A stretch of DNA of 64,000 nucleotides from Shinella pollutisoli (GCF_024609765.1 NZ_JANFDG010000020.1:48367-112366), one strand, 5' to 3'. Positions 46,684 through 56,551 are shown, counted from the stretch's first letter. Notes: generated by a model not told the origin, from the letters alone. A program made the numbers and translations.

Positions 46684-47935
46684 GTTCCTGGTCCTGCCCT
46701 CCGTCGTCGCCAACGCGCGCGACGGCACCATCGCCCGATGGTTGAAAACCGAGGGAGATGCGGTCGCCGCCGGAGAGGCCTTTGCCGAGATCGAGACCGA
46801 CAAGGCCGTCATAGAGGTTCCGAGCCCGAGGGCGGGCCGCATCGCCCGCATATTGCACGGCGACGGCGCAACGGTCGCCGTCGAGACGCCCATCGGCGTC
46901 CTGACGGACGAAGGCGAAGACAGCGCCGCGGTTTCCCGGCTTCTGTCGGTCGCCGCCCCGGAAAAGCAAGCATCCGCGAACGGCCATGCGACGCCGGCGC
47001 CCGCGATCGAACCGGCGGAATCGGACAAGGGCAAAAGGATATTCGCCAGCCCGCTCGCCCGCCGGCTCGCGCGCGAGGCCGCCATCCCGCTGGACGGCAT
47101 CCGCGGAACGGGGCCGCACGGGCGCATCATGCGCGGCGATGTCGAAGCCTTCGCCGCCGCATCCCCTGCCGTGCCCGCCGCAGAACCGCCGGCACGGACG
47201 GCGGAAGCCCCTGCTCCGGACGCTCCCGCCGCCGCGGTCGAGGTGGACATCCCGCACGTCGCCGTCCCGCATTCCGCCATGCGCCGGACGATTGCCCGGC
47301 GCCTCACGGAGGCGAAGCGGACGATCCCCCACTTCTACCTGAATGCCGACATCGCCGTCGACGCGCTGCTCGAATTGCGTGCCCGGATCAACGCCGACAG
47401 GCCTTCGGACGGTCGGCTGTCGGTTACCGATTTCCTGGTCAAGGCGGCCGCGACCGCCTTCGACGAGGTTCCGGCCTGCAACGTCATCTGGACCGAGGAC
47501 GCTCTCCTCAGCCTGCGGCGGACGGACATCTGCGTCGCCGTCGCGACCGACGGCGGGCTGATGACGCCGGTGGTGAAGGACGCCGGAAGCAAGTCGCTCT
47601 CCACCATTTCCGCCGAGATCGCGGAGCTCGCCCTGCGTGCCCGCGACGGCACCCTGCGGCCGGAGGAATATCGCGGAGGGTCGTTTACCATCAGCAATCT
47701 CGGCATGTACGGCGTGAGCGATTTCACCGCCATCGTGAACCCGCCGCAGGCCGCGATCCTCGCGGTCGGGGCGATCGAGGAGCGGATCGTCTCGTGGGAC
47801 CGCATGGCCGTCGACGCACGGATGATGCGCGTGACGCTTTCGCTCGACCACCGCGCGATAGACGGCGCGGTCGGCGCGCAATGGCTGTCGCGCTTCAAGG
47901 AGCTCGTCGAAAACCCGATGCGAATTCTCGTCTGA
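46676..47935 (+). CDS. Dihydrolipoamide acyltransferase (E2)
   Basis: 419-residue E2 core protein. Lipoyl domain residues 1-80 with the lipoylated lysine in EIETDKAVIEV; a peripheral-subunit binding domain at about 120-155 (ASPLARRLAREAAIPLDGI, RGTGPHGRI); Ala/Pro linkers; and a catalytic domain ending with the HRxxDG motif (SLDHRAIDGAVG). The start overlaps the E1 stop by eight bases. Together with the fused E1 it forms a complex that takes its E3 from elsewhere. Confidence 0.93.
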   Translation: MAEFLVLPSVVANARDGTIARWLKTEGDAVAAGEAFAEIETDKAVIEVPSPRAGRIARILHGDGATVAVETPIGVLTDEGEDSAAVSRLLSVAAPEKQASANGHATPAPAIEPAESDKGKRIFASPLARRLAREAAIPLDGIRGTGPHGRIMRGDVEAFAAASPAVPAAEPPARTAEAPAPDAPAAAVEVDIPHVAVPHSAMRRTIARRLTEAKRTIPHFYLNADIAVDALLELRARINADRPSDGRLSVTDFLVKAAATAFDEVPACNVIWTEDALLSLRRTDICVAVATDGGLMTPVVKDAGSKSLSTISAEIAELALRARDGTLRPEEYRGGSFTISNLGMYGVSDFTAIVNPPQAAILAVGAIEERIVSWDRMAVDARMMRVTLSLDHRAIDGAVGAQWLSRFKELVENPMRILV

Positions 47936-48003
47936 GGCGGGGATGCCCCGTCGCAAAAGGAAAGTGCGATACGAAGTCAACGATGAAAGAGAGGAACAGG
48001 ACC

Positions 48004-49044
48004 ATGCGTAAATACATGAAGATGCTTCTTATTGCCGGCGTCGTCGCGGCCGCCGGCCACTCCGCCGCCCAGGCGCGCGATCTGACCGTCGTCGGCTTCG
48101 GCGGCGCGATTCAGGACGCCTTCCGCGAGGCCTATTTCACCCCGTACGCCAAGGCGAAGGGCATCACGGTCCTGGAGGACACCACCAACGGCGGCCTTGC
48201 AAAACAGAAGGCGATGGTCGACGCCGGCAACATCACCTGGGACGTCATGCAGATGGAGGACGACGAAGTCACCATGGCATGCGAGCAGGGTCTGCTCGAG
48301 GACATCGACTGGTCGACCCGGGCGCATGCCGACGAGATCGATCCCTCCCAGTTCAAGGATTGCGCGGTCGGGGCGCTGAGCTGGGCGAACATTCTGACCT
48401 ACGACGCCGACAAGCTGACCGACGGCCCCAAGAACTGGGCCGATTTCTGGAACGTGGAAAAGTGGCCGGGCAAGCGCGGGCTGCGCAAGACGGCGAAGCT
48501 GACCATGGAAGTGGCGCTGATGGCGGACGGCGTGCCGCCGTCGGAGGTCTACAGCGTCATCGCCACCAAGGAAGGGCAGGACAGGGCGTTCGCCAAGCTC
48601 GACGAGCTGAAGCCCCATATCCAGTGGTGGGAAAGCGGCGCGCAGCCGCAGGAATGGCTGTCGTCCGGCGACGTCGTGATGACGACCGCCTATAACGGCC
48701 GCGTCGACAACGCGCAGAAGGAAGGCAAGAACTTCACGATCGTCTGGGACGGGCAGATCAATTCCGTCGAGTTCTGGGCCATCATGAAGGGCACGCCCAA
48801 CCTCGAGCAGTCCATCGACTTCGTCGAGTTCCTCATGTCGAAGGAACCTCAGGTGGCCTTCGCCAACAGCATCGCCTACGGCGTCAGCAACGTCAACGCG
48901 ATGAAGGACCTGGCGCCCGAGCGCCTGGCCAAGCTGCCGTCGGCTCCCGACAACCTCAAGAACGCCGTCCGGTTCGATGCGGAGTTCTGGATTGACCACG
49001 GCGAGGAACTGGCGGAACGCTTCGCCAACTGGGTTGCCCAGTAA
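48004..49044 (+). CDS. ABC transporter solute-binding protein, spermidine/putrescine type
   Basis: 346-residue periplasmic binding protein of the PotD/PotF-like group. Signal peptide (LLIAGVVAAAGHSAAQA) then LTVVGFGGAIQDAFREAYFTPYAKAKGITV, typical of this family. Tryptophans lining a cationic ligand site may include those in IQWWESGAQPQEWLSSGD. AAAGAGAGGAAC precedes ATG 48004. First gene of a complete importer (two permeases, ATPase) inside the catabolic operon, implying uptake of the pathway substrate. Confidence 0.92.
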   Translation: MRKYMKMLLIAGVVAAAGHSAAQARDLTVVGFGGAIQDAFREAYFTPYAKAKGITVLEDTTNGGLAKQKAMVDAGNITWDVMQMEDDEVTMACEQGLLEDIDWSTRAHADEIDPSQFKDCAVGALSWANILTYDADKLTDGPKNWADFWNVEKWPGKRGLRKTAKLTMEVALMADGVPPSEVYSVIATKEGQDRAFAKLDELKPHIQWWESGAQPQEWLSSGDVVMTTAYNGRVDNAQKEGKNFTIVWDGQINSVEFWAIMKGTPNLEQSIDFVEFLMSKEPQVAFANSIAYGVSNVNAMKDLAPERLAKLPSAPDNLKNAVRFDAEFWIDHGEELAERFANWVAQ

Positions 49045-49104
49045 TCCCGCTGGAAACCGTCGAACCGTGCCGGGCGCCCCTCGCCCGGCACGGCTTCCCG
49101 AGGC

Positions 49105-50379
49105 ATGAACCGGATGACACTGACCGATCGAGACGGCACCGAGACGAGAGCGATCCGCCACGCATGGGACCGGGCCGGCAAGCGCCGGCGCGCGACGTCC
49201 CTCCTGCTCGTGGCGCCGCTGCTCGTCTACGTCCTGCTGGCCTTCATGCTGCCGATCGGCATGATGCTCTACAAGGCCGTGGAGAATGTCGAGCTGCTGA
49301 AGGCCGTTCCGCAAACCGCCGCGGCGCTGTCGCGATGGACGCCGCAGGATCAGGGCGAACTGCCGCCCGACGCCGTCTTCACGACGTTCCTGCAGGAGGT
49401 CTCGGCCGCCCCGCGCAATCTCGTTGGCGAGGCCGCGCGGCGCCTGAACTACGAGGTCAGCGGCTACCGCACGCTCCTGACAAGCACCATCCGCAAGCTG
49501 CGCACCCTGCCCGACGGCCTGGCCGAGGAAGGTGCGGCACGCCGCTTCCTCGCCGACATCGACAAGCGCTGGGAGGAGCCGGGCTACTGGCACGCGATGA
49601 AACGCGCCTCCCCGGCCTATACGCCCTACTACATGCTGGCCGCGGTGGACCTCGCCGTCGACGATACCGGCCGGATCGTGCAGGCGCCCGAGGAGCAGCG
49701 CACCTATATCGACATCCTCCTGCGCACGCTCAAGACGGCGGCAGTCGTCACGGCGGCGTGCGTGCTCCTCGGCTACCCGCTCGCCAATCTGATGGTCGTC
49801 GCGCCGCGCCCGTTCTCGATCGCCCTCATCATCGCGGTGATGCTGCCGTTCTGGACGTCGCTGCTGGCGCGGACCTCCGCCTGGATCGTGCTTCTCCAGC
49901 GCGAGGGGCTGGTCAACTCCCTCCTCGGCTCCCTCGGCCTCATACGCGAGCCTCTCGAACTCATCTTCAACACCACCGGGCTCTACATCGTGATGATCCA
50001 CATGATGCTGCCGTTCATGGTGCTCCCGCTCTATTCCACGATGAAGGGCATCCCGTCGCATTTCATGAAGGCTTCGGCGTCGCTCGGCGCACATCCGGTC
50101 CGCGGCTTCCTGAACGTCTACCTGCCGATGACGCTGCCGGGCGTGGGCGCGGGCGTGCTGCTCACCTTCATCGTCACCGCCGGCTATTACATCACGCCGT
50201 CGCTGGTCGCGAGCGCCCGCGACCAGATGATCGGCTATTTCATCGCGTTCTTCGCCAACACCACCATCAACTGGGGCATGGCGTCCGCACTCGGCATCAT
50301 CCTGCTCGTGTGCACCGTCGTCGTCTACTTCCTCGCGGCGCGAACGGTGGGCGTGCGGCAGCTCGCCGGACTGAAGTGA
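49105..50379 (+). CDS. ABC transporter permease (PotB-like) with large periplasmic insert
   Basis: 424-residue inner-membrane permease. After the first helix (LLLVAPLLVYVLLAFMLPIGMML, residues ~33-55) there is a ~145-residue mostly soluble periplasmic segment, longer than in E. coli PotB, before the five-helix core with the coupling-loop motif KASASLGAHPVRGFLNVYLPMTLPG (EAA loop). Pairs with the PotC-like permease downstream. Confidence 0.92.
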   Translation: MNRMTLTDRDGTETRAIRHAWDRAGKRRRATSLLLVAPLLVYVLLAFMLPIGMMLYKAVENVELLKAVPQTAAALSRWTPQDQGELPPDAVFTTFLQEVSAAPRNLVGEAARRLNYEVSGYRTLLTSTIRKLRTLPDGLAEEGAARRFLADIDKRWEEPGYWHAMKRASPAYTPYYMLAAVDLAVDDTGRIVQAPEEQRTYIDILLRTLKTAAVVTAACVLLGYPLANLMVVAPRPFSIALIIAVMLPFWTSLLARTSAWIVLLQREGLVNSLLGSLGLIREPLELIFNTTGLYIVMIHMMLPFMVLPLYSTMKGIPSHFMKASASLGAHPVRGFLNVYLPMTLPGVGAGVLLTFIVTAGYYITPSLVASARDQMIGYFIAFFANTTINWGMASALGIILLVCTVVVYFLAARTVGVRQLAGLK

Positions 50380-50387
50380 GGCCGCCC

Positions 50388-51200
50388 ATGCAATACCGTC
50401 ATCAAGCCCTGGCCGTGCGGACGCTCTACTACGCCTTCGGCGTCGTGATGATGCTGTTCCTCGTCGTGCCGCTCGTCGCCATCGTTCCGCTGTCCTTCAG
50501 CTCCGGAAGCTTCCTCTCCTATCCGCTGCCGGGCGTGTCCATGCAGTGGTACGAGCGGGTGTTCGGCGACGGGCCGTGGCTTGCCTCCCTCAAGAACAGC
50601 CTGATCGTCGGCGCGGTGTCGACGGCGGCGGCGACGATCCTCGGCACGCTGGCAGCCTATGCGTTCGCCCGCCGCGACCTGCCGATGCCGACCGCCATCC
50701 TCGGCTTCCTCATCGCCCCGATGATCGTTCCTCCCGTCATCAGCGGCCTCGGGATGTATTTCCTGATGGCGAAGCTCGGGCTGACGGCGAGCATGCCGGG
50801 CGTCATCATCGCCCATACCGTCCTGTCCGCGCCGTTCGTCCTCATCACCGTGACGGCGACGCTGCAGGGCTTCGACATGGGGCTGCTGCGGGCGGCGGCA
50901 AGCCTCGGCGCCTCGCCGTTCAGGGCTTTCATGACCGTGCTGGTGCCGGTGATCTCGCCGGGGATCATCTCCGGGGCGCTTTTCGCCTTCATGACCTCGT
51001 TCGACGAGGTCGTGGTGACGCTGTTCCTCGCCGGGCCCGGCCAGCGGACCCTTCCGCTCAAGATGTTCGAGGGGCTGCGCGACAACATCGAACCCTCCAT
51101 CCTGGCGATGGCGACATTCCTCATGCTCGTCGCCATCCTCAGCCTCGTCACCGCGCTCTTCCTCGTGAACCGCAACGCCAGAAATCTCGGAAAGGCCTGA
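50388..51200 (+). CDS. ABC transporter permease (PotC-like)
   Basis: 270-residue inner-membrane permease with six predicted helices and the EAA coupling loop RAAASLGASPFRAFMTVLVPVISPG. Family features are LSFSSGSFLSYPLPG and FMTSFDEVVVTLFLAGPGQRTLP, typical of spermidine/putrescine importers. ATG 50388 lies eight bases after the upstream stop. A longer in-frame reading is out of phase with the PotB gene and was discarded. Confidence 0.93.
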   Translation: MQYRHQALAVRTLYYAFGVVMMLFLVVPLVAIVPLSFSSGSFLSYPLPGVSMQWYERVFGDGPWLASLKNSLIVGAVSTAAATILGTLAAYAFARRDLPMPTAILGFLIAPMIVPPVISGLGMYFLMAKLGLTASMPGVIIAHTVLSAPFVLITVTATLQGFDMGLLRAAASLGASPFRAFMTVLVPVISPGIISGALFAFMTSFDEVVVTLFLAGPGQRTLPLKMFEGLRDNIEPSILAMATFLMLVAILSLVTALFLVNRNARNLGKA

Positions 51201-51201
51201 C

Positions 51202-52125
51202 ATGACCCAGGAGAACCAAGTCCACATCGCCAATCCCCAGGCCGGCGTCGCCTATATAGACGGGCGGTACATGCCGCTGGCGGAGGCGAGCGTGCCGATC
51301 CTCGACCGCGGCTTCGTGCGCTCCGACGCCACCTACGACGTCGCCCACGTCTGGAAGGGGCGGTTCTTCCGCCTCGACGACCATATCGAACGCTTCTTCG
51401 CCTCCATGCGCGGCCTGCGCATGTCCCTGCCCTACACGCACGAGCAGATCGCCGAGATCCTCATCGAGTGCGTCAGCCTGAGCGGGCTGCGCGATTCCTA
51501 TGTGCAGATGACCTGCACGCGCGGCCTGCCGCCGGTCGGCAGCCGCGATCCCCGCCTCTGCACGCAGCGGTTCTACGCCTTTGCCGCCCCCTTCGTCTGG
51601 ATCGCCAACGACGACCAGCGCCGACAGGGCGTCCCGATGGTCGTCAGCTCCGTCCACCGCATCGCGCCGCAGGCCGTCGACCCGCGCATCAAGAACTTCC
51701 ATTGGCTGGACCTCACCATGGGCATCTTCGAGGCCTACGACCGGGACGCCTTCGTGGCCGTGCTGCGCGACGGCGACGGCAACATCACGGAAGGCGCCGG
51801 CTTCAACGTGTTCGTGGTGAAGGACAACGTGCTGTGCACGCCGGACAGCGGGGTCTTCGAGGGCATGACGCGGCGGACGGTCGTCGAGCTGTGCGAGCAG
51901 CTGCAACTGCGCTGCGACGTCCGGCCGGTCGCGATCGGCGAACTGCTCGACGCCGACGAGATCTTCATGACCAGCACGGCCGGCGGCATCATGCCGGTGA
52001 CGACGATCGACGGCAGGACCGTGGCCGACGGCAGGCCCGGCCCGCTGACCAGGCGCCTGCACGACCTCTACTGGCAGCGCCAGGAAGAGGGCTGGCTCGG
52101 CACCGAGGTCCCCTATCGGGACTAG
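51202..52125 (+). CDS. Fold-type IV PLP aminotransferase
   Basis: 307-residue class IV aminotransferase (branched-chain/D-amino-acid/R-amine type). The PLP lysine is in DPRIKNFHWLDLTM (about residue 160); the PLP-phosphate motif ITEGAGFNVFVVKD and the cofactor-side FMTSTAGGIMPVTTIDG follow. Sits between the permease and the ATPase of the importer, so it is very likely part of the pathway, perhaps removing an amino group of opposite stereochemistry to the class III enzyme. Substrate unknown. Confidence 0.9.
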   Translation: MTQENQVHIANPQAGVAYIDGRYMPLAEASVPILDRGFVRSDATYDVAHVWKGRFFRLDDHIERFFASMRGLRMSLPYTHEQIAEILIECVSLSGLRDSYVQMTCTRGLPPVGSRDPRLCTQRFYAFAAPFVWIANDDQRRQGVPMVVSSVHRIAPQAVDPRIKNFHWLDLTMGIFEAYDRDAFVAVLRDGDGNITEGAGFNVFVVKDNVLCTPDSGVFEGMTRRTVVELCEQLQLRCDVRPVAIGELLDADEIFMTSTAGGIMPVTTIDGRTVADGRPGPLTRRLHDLYWQRQEEGWLGTEVPYRD

Positions 52126-52199
52126 AACGAAGCGGAGATCGTTTCCGGCAGGAGCAGGAAAACAGAGGGCGCATCCCCGACGCGCATGGAAGGTCTGAC

Positions 52200-53288
52200 A
52201 TGGAACCCGGCAACATCGTCGAATTCGTTGGCGTGCAGAAGACGTATGACGGGCGGACCGTCGTCATCGAGAACCTCAGCCTGTCGGTCAGGCAGGGCGA
52301 GTTCCTCACCCTTCTCGGCGGCTCCGGCTCCGGCAAGACCACGACGCTGATGATGCTCGCGGGATTCGAGACCCCCACCAGGGGCCACATCCTCGTCAAG
52401 GGCAAGCCGATCGAGCACCTGCCGCCGCACCGCCGCGGAATAGGCGTCGTGTTCCAGAACTATGCCCTGTTTCCGCACATGACCGTGGCGCAGAACCTGG
52501 CCTATCCGCTGCGGATGCGGAAGCGAAGCAGGGAGGAGATCCAGTCCAAGGTCGGCAAGGCGATCGAGATGGTTCGCCTGGAGGGCATGCAGAACCGGCG
52601 GCCGAGCGAATTGTCCGGCGGGCAGCAGCAGCGCGTCGCGCTCGCCCGCGCGCTGGTGTTCGAGCCCGATCTCGTGCTGATGGACGAGCCGCTCGGCGCG
52701 CTCGACAAGACGCTGCGCGAGCACATGCAGTACGAGATCAAGCAGATTCACCGCGAGCTCGGCGTCACGATGGTCTACGTCACGCACGACCAGTCCGAGG
52801 CGCTCGCCATGTCCGACCGCATCGCCATCTTCGAGCGCGGAGCCGTCGCGCAGATCGCCAGCCCGCAGGAGCTCTACGAGCAACCCGCAAGCGTCTTCGT
52901 GGCGGGCTTCATCGGCGAGAACAACATCCTCTCCGGCCGGTCGGAAGGAACGGACGACAGCGGGCGCGGGCGCGTGCTGCTGGATTGCGGCCGGACGGTG
53001 CGCATGCGCTCCGCCGACGGCTTCGCCGAGGCGGGCAGGCCCCTGAAGATCGCCGTGCGCCCGGAACACCTCGTGGTCGGAAGCGCGGCGCGCGACCGGC
53101 TCAACCAGTGCGAAGGCAAGATCGCCGACACGACCTATCTCGGCGACCATCTGCGCGCGCTCGTGGATATCGGCGGGGGGCAGACGATGGTGGTCCGCAA
53201 GCCGCTCCTGGATTTCGCCCGTCCGCCGGTCATCGGCGAGAAAATCCTCATCGGCTGGAACGAGGGGGACGGGCGCGTCTTCGCCTGA
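52200..53288 (+). CDS. ABC transporter ATPase (PotA-like)
   Basis: 362-residue ATPase of the polyamine-type importer. Walker A GGSGSGKTT (about residue 40), signature LSGGQQQRVALARAL, Walker B VLMDEPLGALD, H-loop VTHDQSEAL, and a C-terminal TOBE domain (IAVRPEHL to GEKILIGWNEGDGRVF). ATG 52200 was chosen for homology and is 75 bases after the aminotransferase stop. Confidence 0.94.
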   Translation: MEPGNIVEFVGVQKTYDGRTVVIENLSLSVRQGEFLTLLGGSGSGKTTTLMMLAGFETPTRGHILVKGKPIEHLPPHRRGIGVVFQNYALFPHMTVAQNLAYPLRMRKRSREEIQSKVGKAIEMVRLEGMQNRRPSELSGGQQQRVALARALVFEPDLVLMDEPLGALDKTLREHMQYEIKQIHRELGVTMVYVTHDQSEALAMSDRIAIFERGAVAQIASPQELYEQPASVFVAGFIGENNILSGRSEGTDDSGRGRVLLDCGRTVRMRSADGFAEAGRPLKIAVRPEHLVVGSAARDRLNQCEGKIADTTYLGDHLRALVDIGGGQTMVVRKPLLDFARPPVIGEKILIGWNEGDGRVFA

Positions 53289-53339
53289 CGGAGGCGTACA
53301 CGGTTGATTGCGCAGAAATCGCTGCGAGAGGGAAGGATC

Positions 53340-54641
53340 ATGACGATGAGAACGAATTCGAAGGACCGTGCGCTGCGGGAAAGGGCGCGCGAGGTAATCC
53401 CCAACGGCATGTACGGCCATGAATCGGTCGCGCTGCTGCCGGAGGAATTCCCGCAGTTCTTCTCCCGCGGCGAGGGCGCGCGCATCTGGGATGCCGACGG
53501 CAACGACTATGTCGACTACATGTGCGCCTTCGGCCCGAACCTACTCGGTTACCGGCATCCGGACGTCGAACAGGCCGCGGGCGCCCAGGCGGCGCTGGGC
53601 GACACCCTGACCGGGCCGTCGGAGGCGATGGTGACGCTCGCGGAAGACTTCGTCGGGATGGTCACCCATGCGGCATGGGCGATGTTCTGCAAGAACGGCA
53701 GCGACGCGACGTCGATGGCGATGGTGCTGGCGCGCGCCTATTCGGGGCGGCGCAAGATCCTCGTCGCCCACGGCACCTATCACGGCGCCTCGCCCTGGAA
53801 CACGCCGAACCCGAAGGGCACGCTGCCGGAGGACCGGGCCCACATCATCTATTTCCGCTACGACGACACCGACAGCCTCAGGGACGCGTTCCGGCAGGCG
53901 GACGGCGACGTCGCCGGCGTTTTCGTGACGCCCTTCCGGCACGAGGTCTTCGAGGACCAGTTCCTGCCTTCGGCGGAATTCGCGCGGGAGGCGCGGCGGC
54001 TGTGCGACGACGCGGACGCGCTGCTGATCGTCGACGAGGTCCGGGCCGGCTTCCGGCTTGCGCGGGATGCGAGCTGGAGCCTGTTCGGCGTGGAGCCGGA
54101 CCTGACGACATGGGGCAAGGTGCTCGGCAACGGCTATCCGATCTCCGCGCTTCTCGGCAGCGAGAAGGTGCGCGCCGCAGCCTGCGGCATCTACGTCACC
54201 GGATCGTTCTGGTTCTCGGCCGTTCCCATGGCCGCCGCCGTCGCGACCCTCCGGACCGTGCGGACGTCGGACTATCTGGAGCGCATGATCGCGCGGGCGG
54301 AGGAGATGAGAAAGGGCATTGCCGAGCAGGCGGCGGCGCACGGCATAGGCATCCGCCAGACCGGCCCCGCGCAGATGCCCCAGATCTTCTTCGACGACGA
54401 CCCGGACATGCGCAGGGGTTATTTCTGGGCGGCAGCCGCCGTCAGGCGGGGCGTCTATCTGCATCCCTACCACAACATGTTCGCGACATCGGCGCTGACC
54501 GAGGCGGACATCGCAAGGACGCTCGCGGCGACCGACGAAGCCTTTACGGAACTGAAGCGCGCCTGGGCGACGATCCCCCCGCAGTCCAACCCGGCCGTTC
54601 TCGCGCGCATCAAGGCGAAGCTGGAAAGCCGCGCGCGGTGA
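53340..54641 (+). CDS. Class III PLP aminotransferase, glutamate-1-semialdehyde-aminomutase-like
   Basis: 433-residue fold-type I class III enzyme. The PLP motif CKNGSDATSMAMVLARAYSGR, the aspartate in LLIVDEVRAGFR and the Schiff-base lysine in DLTTWGKVLGNGYP are present. GSA-aminomutase-like members often act on omega-amino acids or as sugar transaminases. ATG 53340 follows GGGAAGGA; a longer frame from TTG 53304 is less likely. Followed by the split transketolase, suggesting amino-group removal before carbon-carbon transfer. Confidence 0.9.
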   Translation: MTMRTNSKDRALRERAREVIPNGMYGHESVALLPEEFPQFFSRGEGARIWDADGNDYVDYMCAFGPNLLGYRHPDVEQAAGAQAALGDTLTGPSEAMVTLAEDFVGMVTHAAWAMFCKNGSDATSMAMVLARAYSGRRKILVAHGTYHGASPWNTPNPKGTLPEDRAHIIYFRYDDTDSLRDAFRQADGDVAGVFVTPFRHEVFEDQFLPSAEFAREARRLCDDADALLIVDEVRAGFRLARDASWSLFGVEPDLTTWGKVLGNGYPISALLGSEKVRAAACGIYVTGSFWFSAVPMAAAVATLRTVRTSDYLERMIARAEEMRKGIAEQAAAHGIGIRQTGPAQMPQIFFDDDPDMRRGYFWAAAAVRRGVYLHPYHNMFATSALTEADIARTLAATDEAFTELKRAWATIPPQSNPAVLARIKAKLESRAR

Positions 54642-54681
54642 CCCCGGCCTTCGCCTCCGGCCCCTCATACAGGAGAATCCG

Positions 54682-55569
54682 ATGGCTCTGACGACCGATA
54701 CGGCATCGGCGCCGAAGTCGAACAGCTTCGCGCCCTCCGAGGAGACGGTGGCCATGCTGAAGGAGCGGGCGCGCTTCATCCGCCTCGAGACCATCCGCCT
54801 CATCGAGATCGCGAAAACCGGCCATTACACGTCGGTCTTCTCGGCGGCGGAGATCTTCTCGGCGCTCTACTACGACGTCATGCGGCTGCGCCGGGGCGAG
54901 CCCGGCTGGTCCTCGCGCGACCGCTTCACCATCGGCAAGGGGCATGCGGCCGTCGGCCTCTTCCCCATCTACGCGGATCTCGGCTTCTTCCCGAAGGAAT
55001 GGCTGGACGGGTACACGCGTCTCGGCAGCCCGCTCGGTGACCATCCCGACATGCGCAAGGTTCCGGGCGTCGACTTTTCGTCCGGCTCCATCGGCCACGC
55101 CCTCTCCAACGGCCTCGGCATGGTTCTGGCGCAGCGCTGGACCGGCGAGGACTACAAGGTCTTCTGCATGATGGGCGACGGCGAGATGCAGGAAGGCCAG
55201 GTCTGGGAAGCGGCGCTCTGCGCCGCCCGGCACGGGGCGAGGAACCTGATCGCGATCGTCGACCGCAACGGCTACCAGCTCGACGGCAGGGTCGACGACG
55301 TTATGAACATCGAGCCGCTGGACGAGAAGTGGCGCGCCTTCGGCTGGGAGGTCCACACCGTCGACGGCCACGACGTCGCGGCGACCACGGAGCTCCTGCG
55401 CCGCGTGCGGGCGGACGACGACCGGCAGGGCCCCTGCTGCATCATCGCCCGGACCGTGAAGGGCAAGGGCGTCTCCTATATGGAGACCGAACCGGGCTGG
55501 CATCTCGGTTATCTCGACCCCTCCGACGCCGAAGCCGCCATCGCCGAAATCAACGCCCGGGAGGCCTGA
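54682..55569 (+). CDS. Transketolase N-terminal half (ThDP-binding)
   Basis: 295-residue first half of a split transketolase. Transketolase marks are IGKGHAAVGLFPIYADLGFF, the substrate loop GVDFSSGSIGHALSNGLGMV and the ThDP motif GDGEMQEGQVWEAAL ... NGYQLDG. It must pair with the gene immediately downstream, one base away. Split transketolases in catabolic clusters often act on unusual sugars rather than on the pentose-phosphate pathway. Confidence 0.93.
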   Translation: MALTTDTASAPKSNSFAPSEETVAMLKERARFIRLETIRLIEIAKTGHYTSVFSAAEIFSALYYDVMRLRRGEPGWSSRDRFTIGKGHAAVGLFPIYADLGFFPKEWLDGYTRLGSPLGDHPDMRKVPGVDFSSGSIGHALSNGLGMVLAQRWTGEDYKVFCMMGDGEMQEGQVWEAALCAARHGARNLIAIVDRNGYQLDGRVDDVMNIEPLDEKWRAFGWEVHTVDGHDVAATTELLRRVRADDDRQGPCCIIARTVKGKGVSYMETEPGWHLGYLDPSDAEAAIAEINAREA

Positions 55570-55570
55570 G

Positions 55571-56551
55571 ATGACCGGTCCGCTTTCCCCCAATTCCTGG
55601 CAGTATCGCGGCCTCAACGCGGCCAATCCGGGCCTGGATCACCTTTCGAACGGGCTCATCGACCTGGTGAAGGCCGGGCACAACGTCGTCGCCGGCTCCG
55701 CCGACCTGCAATATTCGAACGGGCTCAACCGCTTCGCCACGGTCTATCCCGACCGCTACATCCCCTTCGGCATTTCCGAGCAGAACATGGTGAGCGTGGC
55801 CGCCGGCATCGCCACCTGCGGCGTCACGCCCTTCGTGGCCACGTTCGCGTCCTTCATCGCCCTGCTCGCCTGCGAGCAGATCCGCATGGACGTCGCCTAT
55901 TCGGCCCAGCCGGTGCGCCTGATCGGCCACCACACGGGGATCTCGCTCGGCTTCTACGGCACCTCCCACCATGCGACCGAGGACATCGCGACCATGCGCT
56001 CGATCGCCGACCTGTCCGTGGTCTCGCCCGCGGACGGCGCGCAGCTCGAGGCGGCGATCCGCGCTTCGGCCGAACACGACCGGCCCATCTACTTCCGCAT
56101 CGGCCGCGGCCGGGATCCGGTCGTCTACGACAGGGACGCGACCTTCGCCTTCGGCAGGGCGCACGAGCATCTCCAGGGCGAGGAGCTGACCATCGTCGCA
56201 TGCGGCATGGCCGTCCACGGCGCGCTCGAAGCGGCCCGCGCGCTGAACGCCGAAGGCCGGTCGGTGGGCGTCATCGATATGGCGTCGATCAAGCCGATCG
56301 ACCGCGACGCCATCCTCTCGGCCGCCGCGCGGGCGCGCAGGATGATGACCGTCGAGGAGCACAACGTTCTGGGCGGCCTCGGCGCGGCCGTCGCCGAAGT
56401 GCTGACGGACGAGGGGGCGGGCGTGAAGCTGAAGCGTCACGGCATCCACGACGAATTCAGCCTTATCGCGCCGCCGACGCATCTCTATGCGCATTACAGG
56501 CTCGACGGCGCGGGCATCCGCAGCGTCGCACGGGAATTCCTGATGTCCTGA
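55571..56551 (+). CDS. Transketolase C-terminal half
   Basis: 326-residue second half containing the pyrimidine-binding domain and C-terminal domain. The catalytic glutamate is in PFGISEQNMVSVAAGI (about residue 72), with GHHTGISLGFYGTSHHATEDIAT downstream and the C-terminal EEHNVLGGLG. ATG 55571 nearly abuts the upstream stop, so expression is coupled. Last gene of the 44.5-56.5 kb operon. Confidence 0.93.
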   Translation: MTGPLSPNSWQYRGLNAANPGLDHLSNGLIDLVKAGHNVVAGSADLQYSNGLNRFATVYPDRYIPFGISEQNMVSVAAGIATCGVTPFVATFASFIALLACEQIRMDVAYSAQPVRLIGHHTGISLGFYGTSHHATEDIATMRSIADLSVVSPADGAQLEAAIRASAEHDRPIYFRIGRGRDPVVYDRDATFAFGRAHEHLQGEELTIVACGMAVHGALEAARALNAEGRSVGVIDMASIKPIDRDAILSAAARARRMMTVEEHNVLGGLGAAVAEVLTDEGAGVKLKRHGIHDEFSLIAPPTHLYAHYRLDGAGIRSVAREFLMS

